From contig JBBPTG010000014.1 in assembly GCA_038093975.1 (NCBI GenBank), positions 124,001-188,000 on the forward strand: a stretch of DNA of 64,000 bases, written 5' to 3'. The position numbers and the translations under genes are program-made. Numbering within the stretch: position 1 is the first letter of the stretch; each line of letters begins with the position of its first letter. The notes beneath the pieces were generated by a model. That model did no database searches. It saw nothing but the letters and a program-made list of their open reading frames with translations, and was not told the origin of the DNA. Of this stretch, positions 23,024 to 35,740 are shown piece after piece. The DNA is from Chalciporus piperatus (Eukaryota > Basidiomycota > Agaricomycetes > Boletales > Boletaceae).

Positions 23024-24540
23024 CTACCACAGGTCCTCGCCGAGCTCACGAGTAGCCGTCACCAACAGCTCATCTTCCTGCTCAGCGTATAGCGCCTTGA
23101 CTACCTCTTGCTCCTTCCATCCTCCTCCCTTGACAGGCTCTAGAGTATATTCGATCGACAGAGCAGATAACGCTCCGCCGTAAGCATGTGAAATACCTGT
23201 CGGTAAATCAGTGTCAGCAATTTGTCTCCGCGGTGAGAAAGGCGACTCGAACCGGTGTCAATGATGAGCACTTTGCCCCCGCAACGTGCTACAATGTTTT
23301 GCAACTGAGGCGTGTGTCCCATAACCATCCGACGCGTGCCAGTCTTCTGCAACACTTGGTCGACCTGCGCGCATACCTTGGATTCCTCTTCTTCTGCCCA
23401 CCCGCGGTACCAAAGAGGACCGTCCCCACCGTAGAGCCGTGCTTCCTCCTTGGTGGTCCCAGCAGGCAAACCGGGATATGCGTGGGGTGGGTGAGGGGGA
23501 GGTTGCGGCGAGCGAGTTCTCAGTTTGCGGAGGAGGGACGCAGAGATTTTATTAATCGAACTCGGAAATGGCGCGAGATTTGGATACGTCGGCGCTAGCC
23601 CACCGTGCACGAAGGAGAAGGCTGCGTGTGACAGTGGTCCCGCATTTGCACGCGCATACATGCTACCCTCCTTGGGCGGATAGTCAGTGTTGGGAGGTCC
23701 AAGTATACTATGAAGTGGTAGGCGTGCGGCGGTCGTGTAATTGGTGGCCCAAGTGCTACCGAGCCATCCACTGGTAACGGCCTTTTGGCGAGCGCTGATC
23801 GATCCAAACGTGTCGATCTCGGAGGGGTAAACATATCTGGGTTACGCAGTGCTTGTCATGAAATCTGACAACGGAACATTCGAAATCCTTACCTCCAGTC
23901 ACCTGAAACATACCTAATCAAAATCAAATCAATGAATCGATGAGCCACGTACCAATAGCGTTCATCCACTCATGGTTTCCCATTAAGCTAATCACATCAC
24001 CTCCCACCCCATGCGCCTGCTCCCTGAGATCTTCCATCCACTGGAAGAGTTCAATGGTATCATCGCCTCTGCGAAAAGATCAGTCAGGACCAAATGGCAA
24101 AGTTGAAGCACTTACCTGTCTATAATATCACCAGTCTGCACAAAAACATCGACATTTCCACTCCAATTCCCGTCTTCATCGACAACACCAGCCATTTGGA
24201 GTACGCGAGCTGCATTTTGGAAGTCACCATGAATATCGCCTACAGCGACGATTCGGCGAGTGAAACGGGGTCGCGGCTCATCAATGATGATTTCTGATTC
24301 AAGGCTGTCTACCTTGTTCTGAGGCTGTTGGGCTGCCAGAGGCACTTGTTCGGTGCTAAAGGGAAAAGTCACGGCAGCCTGTACATAGCTGATGAAGCCA
24401 GAAAAGACGACAGAGAGACCAAGGCCCGAGCCGAGATGTGGTGCCGGTCCCAGGGGCGAAACGGAGGATTGGGCAAAGTACGCGAGGGAGAGTACAAGAA
24501 GGGAGAGTGCGACAAAGGCTACAGTCGATGAACGAATCAT
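23024..24540 (-). CDS. Shewanella-like protein phosphatase (calcineurin-type metallophosphoesterase)
   Basis: The start MIRSSTVAFVALSLLVLSL is a signal peptide or membrane anchor. The metallophosphoesterase motifs follow in order: RRIVAVGDIHGDFQNA, FVQTGDIIDRGDDT (rebuilt across an intron), ISLMGNHEWMNAIG, SFVHGGLAPTYP, RMVMGHTPQLQN and DTGISHAYGGALSALSIEY; the C terminus is TRELGEDLW. These are the metal ligands and catalytic His/Arg of PPP-like phosphatases in the Shewanella-like (SLP) branch, known from bacteria, plants, fungi and apicomplexans. The substrate is unknown. The leader suggests that the enzyme acts in the secretory pathway, which is inference. Several introns of about 50 nt interrupt the gene. 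It is codirectional with the upstream TERT gene. Confidence 0.9.
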
Positions 24541-25050
24541 GACCACTGTCGAGACGTCGGGCGTGACTGCAACAGGTTAACGAGCGGAATGTTCTCGGAC
24601 GCCCTCTCGTCTTAGGGATTCAAAGAGAGGTGTGGGAGCAATCGAAGCGAGCGACTCGGAGCGTGTCGTGAGTCGTAACAGCTATTTGAGAATTTCCAGT
24701 TGCAACTCGAGGTTTTAATGAATCGCGTGCAACCAGCGGGAATGCGTCTGGCAGTGCTACAAGCTTGCAAGCAGCTTGCAACGGAGGACTCAATGACGAG
24801 TCTGTGCCGATTGGCTCAGTAACTTTGGTCAACAAATTTGGCAAGACGCAAGCCTCCAGGCCTTTAAGAGAGCTGTTCACGTTCAAGGCAGTATCTTTCT
24901 GGTCAATCTTTACTTTCTGATCAGGGATATGCGCCGTAACTGGCCCATCAACCATCTGCAAGATATGACAAGAATAGTACAATGATCTCGATGCCAGTGC
25001 GGCGCATTTTCCAGGGGCTATGCACAATCAATTAATCATGATCCTGCAGG
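24541..25050. other. Intergenic region, phosphatase upstream / TERT downstream
   Basis: About 0.5 kb between two codirectional genes, expected to hold the TERT terminator and the phosphatase promoter. No coding sequence or repeat seen. Confidence 0.5.
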
Positions 25051-28000
25051 TTAAAGTCCCGCCGACACCATAACAGACGAGCTTTCCTTGACAAGTCTTC
25101 TGAATCGATACCCTACTCGTCTGCTTCGTGGGAGGGAAAGCTCGAAAGCCAGGGGTTTGAGCAGGGAAGACTCATAAAGCCCAGCCTTTCTGCTTAACAC
25201 TGCGTGGAATGCATGTGTACCGAGCCTAGTCCCATCAGGACCTCAGCAAACATGCGGACAAGCATCACACGGTAACTTACCAAAGTACATGCGCCTTCTG
25301 GACGTCACATCTTCCTCCGTTAGCGCGAGAAACCTTATTCCGGGAACTTTGCATGATTACCGCGTACGTGTACCGAATTACCTGGCGTATGGTGTCTTTC
25401 GAAAAATCAGCGAAGATGTCCCGGCGATTCATGCTTTATCCGAACGTACTGTGCAGGAACTTTGTATGCTTCGAGATATTGATTCCCCAACTTTCGAGAT
25501 AGTAATGCATCTTCACAGCAGTGATAAGGAAGTTCCTGTAGATGTTTTGATGTACGGTATACGGGCCATTCAATGTGGTATCATTATAGATGATATGGCT
25601 TCGCGTCTTGGCCAATCTGTAACGCTAATCAGCCAGATATTGCACTACAATGAACGTGAAGACCGACCGCAACATTTTGTGAACGAAGTTAACTCCTGGT
25701 CTACGACCTTTGGCAACTGTTAATGAATCTCTGAGGGCTGCGGCTGGGTTAAAACGACAATATCAAAAGTATGATGGGGCAAGTAACCTGTGCCGCTGTA
25801 TCTTGAATAGTCAGCGAGAACTGAAAGGTCCTTCATGTCAATCATAATCCCACACCAAGGGAAGTCTACCGAATAGCAGTCGTCAGTGCTTCTCCAGACC
25901 CACAATGAATTCCTTACGTTTCTGTCCGGGTGAAGTGACATTCATGATTTCCGCATCATAATCAAAGTTGGTCAACGTTTTCTCCTTCGATATCATGCAG
26001 CCATACTCCGGGTGGCCTGCGTTCATAGCGTCCAGAAAAGCCCTCGCCTTTTTCGGGCTGGTAGTCACGAAGAGATAGTCGTCGATCAACCTGAGAAGAA
26101 GCTGTGCAACAGGTTGTGTGAATCCACCACAAAGATACTTCTGTGATCTTGGCTCACATTCTGTGGATCATCTGAGAAGCTGAACCCGCCCAATTTTCTT
26201 GCCTCCATATCGCCGTAACAATACGAGCATAACAGGGCAGAAAGCACGGACCCCTGAGGGATGCCCACAACCTGACGGTAATACCGCTGACCGATCTATA
26301 GAGCAGTTCTGTGTGTAGGTAGTTCGTGTTCTGCTTTCCGCTGCCTACCTTAACAATGTTCTCGTTTATGTGTTCTTCAAGTAGCTGCATCGCAGTCTGC
26401 CTGCTCTCAAAGTTGTAGTTTACCTGCAAGGGATCAGCAAGGGGGACAGTGATGATCCAATACACATATAGTAAATACCTGGTCAACAAAAATACTGTCT
26501 CGCAAAGTATTGGCCAAGTTGCGAGCATGAGCTACAAAGTCGGGGTGTTCATCTATGACGACGTCAAAGTAAAGTCAGCGTAGGTGGGGTTGTCCACTCT
26601 AAAATCACCTTCTGGATATGCCTTCCTGACATATGTCCTTCTGATTTTACCAGCAACCGGGGTTATCTGGCCATATCTTTGAATGAGGTACGCATCCTAA
26701 GGAATGTCAGTGTTGGACGGATCCGACGCGCGCCGCGAACTACCTCAGAAATGAGGCCCTGCAAGATTTTGAGGAGAGTCGATTGATCAATAGTGTCGAA
26801 ACAAGCTTGAACGTCAACTTTGACAAAGTATAGCTTGGGCCTGCTGCTTTCAGTCAACGCTTTGCGACCAGGATACTTGATACCTACAATGTTCCAGAAA
26901 AATCCTTCAGTAATCTTTCCTTGTATCCTTTCACTCTTGCATATATTTCGTTCGGTCCAAATACGGAGGAACCAAGCAGGTCAGGCCGACGTTGCTGTGA
27001 ATGAAGGTCGTCATAATCTTCAGCACCATGCTTATTGCACTACTGACCTTCTCGTAGGTTAAGATCTGGAAGGTTGCCTGTAGTATCTGGTTGATAGACT
27101 GTTCGGGTCCATGAGACTGTACTCGCGCGTAGTCAGTCCCGTGTAACCAATGTTTCTGTAGACCACACCTTGTTGTGCTGCGTCCTACGTCTCAAGTTGA
27201 CGATCGGGCGAACCCCAGTCTCCTTCGGGAGCAGACGAACGAACGAGAAGCCAAGCCTGCGCTGTCGAAGAATTTCCTCTGCTTCTTGCTGTAGAAAAAA
27301 AAACGTCAATGATTACCGGAGCAAAGCAAAGGGACAACCTTTTCGATCTCCCGAAAGGTCTTCTCGCTGAGTTGGTTTATCAGAGGGGTACATAGAGTCT
27401 CCCAATCGTCATGTCTGAAATACAGGACTTGGTTTCGGAATGCAGAGGAATCTGTTACGTAGAACGTCGTCTGTGGGGTGATTCAAATGTCAACTCAGGT
27501 TTTATCCTGGATGAAAACCATACCTTAATCAGAGGGATGACAAAGGAATCGAAATACCAAAACATGAATTCTTCCAGCAGCTCACGTCGCTTCAAAGAGT
27601 CCGTCACAGGCACTCGAGCCTGATGGGATCCAGCTCCTGGGGGGATGAGCCAGTCGCATTCGGTAGTGCTAATTCCTTGAAGGACGTGATGTAGCGAAGT
27701 AGTTTCGAATCGTCGAGCCGTGATGAACTCCTTTACATCTACATGTTGTTAGGTTGAGCCTTGGCAAAGTGTTTGGTGTACATACAGCTCCGCACTAATC
27801 TGAAGTTTCCCTGCGACCCCCAGAATTGCTTTGGAATTACAAGCTTGGTGATGAGCATGACATAACGGAAGACCTATAGGGAACGTGAGTCTCGTCTACA
27901 CATGGAACATGACACATACCTCTGCATGGCTGCATGTAAACTCAATAAATTGAGGCTTGTTCGCACAGCTCTTCCGAGCCTGAGAGAGCCCTTGGGCGAG

Positions 28001-29727
28001 AATCGAATTTCCATTCGAATCGATGGATTTGTCGTTGGAGTACCCCAGTGGTTGAGAGGGTAGTTGAAGAGAGTGCTCGGAGACCATTTCCTGTTCCTAT
28101 TTAAGGTCTCCGGTTTCCTCACAGCTTCGGTTGGGCTCACCAGAATAACAGTACTGTCTATCGCCTGGTTATTGGTGTTCATGACCTATTTCGAATCAAA
28201 CATCAGAAGCGCCTGTTGCGGGAACAGCCCGCGTACCTTCGAGGGGCAGACTTTATCACGCAATGGGTGATAACCACACTTGCCATGCCTTCGGACCATC
28301 TTTTCAATCAAAGACAGGGCATCTTGCAGGCGCTTAGGAGTTTTGCATTTGCCTAACAACTACCCCGGGTGTTAAAGCTGGACTCAAACTTCAGAGGGAA
28401 TGCTACCTGAATATCTCTTTCTCTGTCTGAATAATCCGGCTGTTGGGCGTTCTCCTTTCGGTTCGCAACAAAAGCAAAGACGTTCGGGAGACCGTACTGC
28501 CCAGGAAACATGTACTTGCTGAGGTGACGAGCATCTTTCGCCAGCCGACGAGGATCGGGATCCTTGTACGTAGCAGGATCGACGGATTCCTTCTTGAAGT
28601 ACGATGGACACAGACGGTTCAAAACATCTACATGGAAATTAGAGTCAGAGGAATGGAAAGGATAAAACCCTCACGATTATAAGGAAGTCCAATGACAATC
28701 CTGAATGCATCGGGGTCCCGAGAAGGCCGGGCGTAAAACAAGCGGGATCTCACGAAGCATATGTCGGCCGCAGTGCGTCTCGTAGGTCATGAGCAAGACC
28801 ATTTGCAACAAAAGCAATAAAACTTACCTCTGAACGGGCTGATTAGCAAACAGCCTCGATGTAGGCCTGATGATTTGCTCTCGATTGTTGTATACTGCCC
28901 GAATTAACTTGAGTCGTTTTCGAGGTTGTAACTGCTCCGGGGTCTCCCGTTTTCGCTTCTGGCTCACACTACTTATCCCTCGATGAAGAAATCCGCCCGA
29001 CAGTGGTAATGCCGCGAATATGAGGGGCTCACCCGCAACTTGACACAAGCATTCGTTTGGCAGCGAAATGAACACCGACGTTTTTAAAAGTAGGTGAAGC
29101 ACCGCATCTACGCCAGTTCTGAGAGCAGCAACAAAACTCAATCTTTGCGTGCCATGTGAACTCGAGGTGTTACCTTTGCAACAGAAGTTCCCACTCCGGC
29201 GTGTGGAGGGTTGTGATGATCGTATTGACGAAGCGATTTGAGACTCCGGATGATGATGCATGGAGTTTCTCGTTATCTGGAACCTGCGTCCACACTTGTC
29301 AGACGTGACAAAGAGGAATACGAGGTACCTACACGCTGGTAACCCAGAGCGATTATATTGTTGGGTCTCGTCCTGGAGACAACGAATAGCCGTTCATGCG
29401 CTTTCTGGATAACCTAAGAAAAGAATCTTATACTCAGGGCTATGACCTGAGCAATGTATGACCCACGTCTCGCATGTACATCAACGGCGGCGCCACCGTG
29501 AATCGTGGGCGCTGTAAGCCATCTGACTTGAGACCGACATAGGATGTCTTCAGTAAATCGAGGTACGCTTGCGATTCATCGCCGAGAACCAGAGCAGGAA
29601 TCCCTAAGACGGAGGGACCTGGTTCGAAAGACGATGGTACGAGGGTTTGTTGTAAGTAAGTTTCCAGTGGAACTATTTCATCGAAGTAAACGTTAAGGAT
29701 GGAAAGGCTAAGTGATTGTGTTCTCAT
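25051..29727 (-). CDS. TERT: Telomerase reverse transcriptase
   Basis: I resolve about 26 exons (25 introns, mostly 45-60 nt) encoding roughly 1,130 aa. TEN domain: [17 protein letters not shown] and [32 protein letters not shown] bipartite basic segment follows (QKRKRE...PRKRLKL, likely nuclear signal). RNA-binding domain: [37 protein letters not shown] (CP/QFP region), [22 protein letters not shown] and the T motif [17 protein letters not shown] motifs: 1 ([19 protein letters not shown]), 2 ([17 protein letters not shown]), A ([15 protein letters not shown], near 26800), B' ([17 protein letters not shown]), C ([15 protein letters not shown], near 26085), D ([14 protein letters not shown]) and E ([15 protein letters not shown]). 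All three catalytic Asp are present. The CTE ends [15 protein letters not shown] at 25051. Function: catalytic subunit that copies the telomerase RNA template onto chromosome ends. No disabling change seen. Confidence 0.96.
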
Positions 29728-30601
29728 GGTCCGACGCTAATAGTAGGGTCAGACTCCGGTTGTCTGGTAGGCCTCGTGTCAGTGATTGCAAATGGGACGA
29801 GGACGTGACGATCTTGAAAGACGCGTTTCGCCGCCACAAGCGCGTTGAAGTACACGTGACGATTTATTTAATTTTGATTCAGAACCAAAATCTCATCAAA
29901 CCCGAGAGACACCTTTGATCGCCAAGCAGCTGCTGAGATAGGAACGGTCCAGTTGAGATCTAAAATCTGACTGCCAATCGACTACCAAGCACCAATATGT
30001 AGGTCGTGGACGATGCAATTCTCAGAATTACTGAGCAGTCATCGATGCCACGCCTTCGATGACTGCCAGAAATACAGGAGAGCACAAGGGCAAAGGCAGA
30101 AAGGAGTACCATCAGGCTCGGAAGGCGGAAGGCAACGATTGAAAGACCTTATGCACCAAGAGATGAATTAGTAAGGCCTCGAGGACCGTCATCTCTGTGC
30201 ATATCGCTTAGCTCTCCAAATAAACCTGAAGCGAGAGGCCTCTAGCCCGATGCGTAGGACATCGATGGAAAAGAAACACATGGGTGAGAATACGGGGCTC
30301 GCTACATAACGGACTGTGAGTACACTTACCTCCCCTCGAGTCGGGTAATGTATTGATTCTAAAATTGGCCGGTCAGTAGACTTGACCTCGAGAGAAAGCG
30401 GTGACGAAGGCTCGGACTCGAATTAGCTTAACATGTGCAACAAATCGCTACTGATCATCAACTTACTGTTCCCTGGACAGGGGCCATTCACCGGGGAAAC
30501 TTCCTAGCGTCACTTACCCAGCTTGACGCCCTCGGACAGTCCGGCAAAACATATATGCGCAGGGAAATGGTTGCAGTACTCGTGAAAGACATGGCCAAGA
30601 A
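29728..30601. other. Intergenic region upstream of TERT
   Basis: About 0.87 kb between the TERT start and the Rpt2 stop. No supported gene, no telomere-like repeats and no obvious TATA box. Confidence 0.5.
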
Positions 30602-32201
<1,600 letters not shown>

Positions 32202-32397
32202 CTTGTATCTTGCTCGTCGTGAGGGTCGATGTAACTCTTAAGGATTCCTCGACGCGTCACTCATGACCGGATATGGCTCGGACCGTGGTAATATGCACGT
32301 GACACCCATCCGATTGCCGATTGCCGATTGGCTACACCCGCTAGTAGTACACCGCCAGCTCAGCGTTGAGCAATACCGATATCTGACAAGCTTGAAT

Positions 32398-33681
32398 ATG
32401 TCCTCGGTAACAACTCCGTTGAACTCGTCCTCCTCGAGGTTCATCGAAGCAGGCACGTTGATCTCAGGCTGTGAGGACACTGAAACTCAACGTTAGCTAG
32501 ACGATGACGATGACCTGGACGAGGAGAACATTCCAGGGTTCACTGCAGGTCTACCTTCTCCAGTCCAAGACAAAGGCAAATCCCGAGCGCCAGATCCACC
32601 TCCAAAACCGACTAGCACAGCACCACGAGCACAAGGCATCTCAGGGAATATCAATAGTTCGAATGCGCCTCGTAATCCCGCAAGGCAGACCGTGGGCGGT
32701 ATTCGCGTCGAAACTCGGTGTGTAGAATATGTTTCGTTCGTTCGTTCGCGCAGCTAAACGTCACGTCAACTCAGATACACGGGAGCTGATACGCTCGACG
32801 AACCTGTGACTACAACGATCGTACGCGCAACCTTTGGCTCCCATATCACCACTCAACGATTGACGTGCAGGCTCGTGACCTCCTCTCGATATATTCGAAA
32901 CTCGTTCAAGTGTTGTATCCGCGTAGAAAGACTGGTCGAGAAGTCCTGAGGTGTGTTTGGCTCCTGTTCTCACTGACGCAAGCTAACCGGCATCAGGGAC
33001 TGGGACCTTTGGGGCCCTCTCCTTCTTTGCCTTGCCCTTGGCATGATGCTCAGCGTGAATGTATGCATATTTCAAGTGTTTACTTTCCATGGGCTGACAA
33101 CCATACATTTCAGGCACCAGCCAGTCAGGCTCTTGGGCTATTCACGAGTGTGGTCGTGATAGTTTCTGTTGGGTCACTTGTCGTGACCGTACAAGCAAAG
33201 GTTAGTGCAACACACGATTTAAAGGTGGTGAAGTGCTGACTTTTTTCCCCTTAGTTACTTGGAGGCAGAGTGTATGTATAAGCGCGAAGTTAATGGTAGC
33301 ACATCACCTGACTATCTTGCAGTTCGTTCTTTCAGGGGTTATGTGCGCTGGGTTACTGTATAGCACCCCTAGACATCGCAGCGTTCATTTCCTGCTTCGT
33401 TCGAATCATCTGGATTCGTGCGCCAATTGCGCTCGCAGCGTGGGCTTGGTGTATCTGGGGTAATGTACCGCTTCTCCAATCACGTTGTCACCGACTTACA
33501 ACCAACCACACAGCTTCTGTTAACTTCTTGGACGGTACCAAGATAGAACAACAGCGCATCCTTCTTGCCGTATATCCTCTGTTGTAAGTGATCGCCTGAC
33601 CCGTGTTTTTCTCTCCTACTGAACTCCTCTATCCCTAGGCTCTTCTATTTCGTACTGGCGTGGATGATTCTGATACAGTGA
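32398..33681 (+). CDS. Yip1-domain Golgi membrane protein (YIPF6/Yip4-like)
   Basis: An acidic N-terminal part (DDDDDLDEENIPGF) and a Pro-rich linker precede GGIRVETRYTGADTLDEP, then ARDLLSIYSKLVQVLYPRRK. The conserved Yip1 core is DWDLWGPLLLCLALGMMLS, followed by hydrophobic segments QALGLFTSVVVIVSVGSLV, GRVSFFQGLCALGYCIAPLD, IWIRAPIALAAWAWCIWAS and LLFYFVLAWMILIQ at the C terminus. Five membrane helices and the DLWGP/GYCxxPL motifs place it in the Yip1 family, close to YIPF6 and yeast Yip4, which act in Rab-dependent Golgi trafficking. At least eight introns. The first exon is uncertain: I use ATGTCCTCG at 32398 joined to the acidic exon at about 32493, because an in-frame stop lies just before that exon. 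Confidence 0.83.
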
Positions 33682-33941
33682 TCGTGTCCTCCATCGATCT
33701 CGTATTTTACATGATTGTAGTCCTTGTATTCTCACGTGGTTCTGGCTACCAGTTGATGTACACCGCACCGCCCATCATGCATCATGAGGCGCTTTCGCCC
33801 TGGAATTCCACCAGAGTAAATTTAGCGAATGGAGATCAGCTGGATGATACCACAGGGGTAATTCTGACTAAACGAGCAGGAGGTTGATAGAAACAATCTT
33901 ATCTCACGAAGCGCTCCTTGCAACTCTCCGAGTCTCCCCCA

Positions 33942-35437
33942 ATGCGGCCTCTGCGTGTAGGATATGGTGACTGTCCCTGTTAGAGTATGTGTTTGTGCTA
34001 GCTAACCTTACATCCAGTTCGTGAGCACTTTTGCTCTCCCTTGCTCCAGTTCGCAGCCGCAGATCAAGAGAAGACATTCACCCTTGTAGAATGCCCTAGT
34101 ACGTTTTGATCGACAGGCCTTCCCCGTGTCTGATAATTGATTATCGATTAATGTATACGGCAGGTGGGACGGGACAAATCATCTCCCGTCTTACCAATGA
34201 GGAGATCGACATTGCGATGTACGTCTGCCGCATCTCTCTGTCACAGCCTACCCGTCAGTTTTGAGTAACTTAGACCTTCATTTCCAGCGCCCTCACTGAT
34301 CCATTGATCGCTGGCATTGCAAAGGGTTCGCAGGAATACAAACTTGTAGGGACCTATGTCACGTCCTCTCTGATATGGCACGTTCTTTTTTCTATTCGTT
34401 CTTCCATCTTCCCAGGGGGAAATGAGCTGACTTATTGATTTTTGGTCATGTGGGCGACTACGTACAGGGCCGTTGTTACTGGCCCCAACTCTTCATACCA
34501 TGAGATCTCCGATCTCAAGGGCACGACGCTTGGTATCTCACGACCTGGCAGGTAAGTGGGCCTGGTCCCCCCTGTCCCAATGCTATGCGACGTGCTGTAC
34601 CTTGTCCTGAATACCAACGCCTTATCCCTCTTATCCCCTCGTCGTCAACAGCGGTAGTCAAACCATGGCACACGTGATGGCCCTGAACCACCACTGGCCA
34701 ACCGACAGCATCAAGTTCCAAGGTGATTGATTCCATGAGGGTGTCCCCCAACTTGCCAATCCATCTGACCTCGTGTTTCCCTCGCAGTTAACAATGACAT
34801 TCGGGGTCTGATTGATTCCGTGAAGGACGAGTCGACGAGCGCGTTCATGTGGGAACATTTCACCACCAAACCGTTCTGGGATGCCGGGGAATGTCGCCGT
34901 GTGCGTGCAATGCTCCAGGCCCTTCCAGGCCCACACTTGATTGACAGATCGGCCCCCCTTTTTGGTTATTAGATCACTGACGTTCCGACCCCTTGGCCGT
35001 CATGGCTCATCGTAGCCCATCCCACTCGGGCTTCGGCGCCGGACGTTGAGAAATTCCTTGGGTCGCTCTCGGGATACGTCCGGAAGTGGTCCAAGGCGGA
35101 ACGTGATGTTGGGTCTTGCGTGGAGTTTATCAAACAAACGTTTGGTTACCCCGAGGAGGATATCAAGGTGACCCTACTAGTCTGCGGTGTGAGTGTGGGT
35201 ATGAGTGCTGATGATGAACTCGTAGAAATGGTTAGAGATCGTAGATTACCCACAAGATTGCGCGAAGATTGAGAAGGACAGGGTTATTGTCGATACGCTT
35301 GAGTGAGTACGCGGGATTTGTCTAACGCGATCGAGCTAACGTTCCGCAGCGTGCTTGTGAAAGCGGGGGTGCTGAAAGCCCCCGAGGGAGGTTTTGATCC
35401 CAATCACTTCGTGGATAATGCTGTGGAGCTTATTTGA
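33942..35437 (+). CDS. Ca3427-like periplasmic-binding-fold (PBP2) protein
   Basis: The start MRPLRVGYVREHFCSPLLQF is typical of the Ca3427-like family of the type 2 periplasmic-binding fold, which in fungi occurs as a free cytosolic protein. Further landmarks: KTFTLVECPSGTGQIISRL, DIAIALTDPLIAGIAKG, KLVGTYVTSSLIWAVVTG, DLKGTTLGISRPGSGSQT, VNNDIRGLIDSVKDESTSAF, MWEHFTTKPFWDAGE and TDVPTPWPSWLIVAHP. The C terminus is VDNAVELI. The fold resembles the thiamine-pyrimidine synthase (THI5/NMT1) and sulfonate-binding relatives, but the characteristic NMT1 Cys motif is not seen. The ligand and role are unknown. Nine or so short introns. It lies 260 bp downstream of the Yip1-family gene on the same strand. 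Confidence 0.82.
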
Positions 35438-35740
35438 GGGCCTTCCCATGTGCTACGTTTCGCATCTATCCGCAGTGCACAGCGGCATGCATAATGGAAC
35501 ACGTTCAATGCGTGAGACTTGTATATTCTCCGTGATATCAGGGTGATATGTCCACAGCAACAAGGGCTAAGTAATGGTGTGAAAAGAGATAAAGTAGCAT
35601 AGTTGTGGTTGTTGGACGAAGTCGTACAATTAAGTACATGAAGTGAAGTGGTTGGAATGGTGTCCGTTAGTAAACAAAATCGTTCGGTTTCCTTGCAAAT
35701 GCATAATCTAAGATTTAAATCGTGAATGTTCCGGAGATAA
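35438..35740. other. Convergent 3' region
   Basis: About 0.3 kb between convergent genes, AT-rich in its right half. It is expected to contain both polyadenylation signals. Nothing else seen. Confidence 0.5.

Noticed and set aside
22900..23049. Upstream start of the coiled-coil protein
   Set aside because: An earlier in-frame Met at 23049 would make the coding region overlap the phosphatase stop codon region on the same strand. The start at 22899 is preferred.
25289..25723. 144-codon plus-strand open frame
   Set aside because: It lies exactly opposite the C-terminal exons of TERT, whose sequence is clearly conserved. The plus-strand frame has no recognisable domain and is a shadow.
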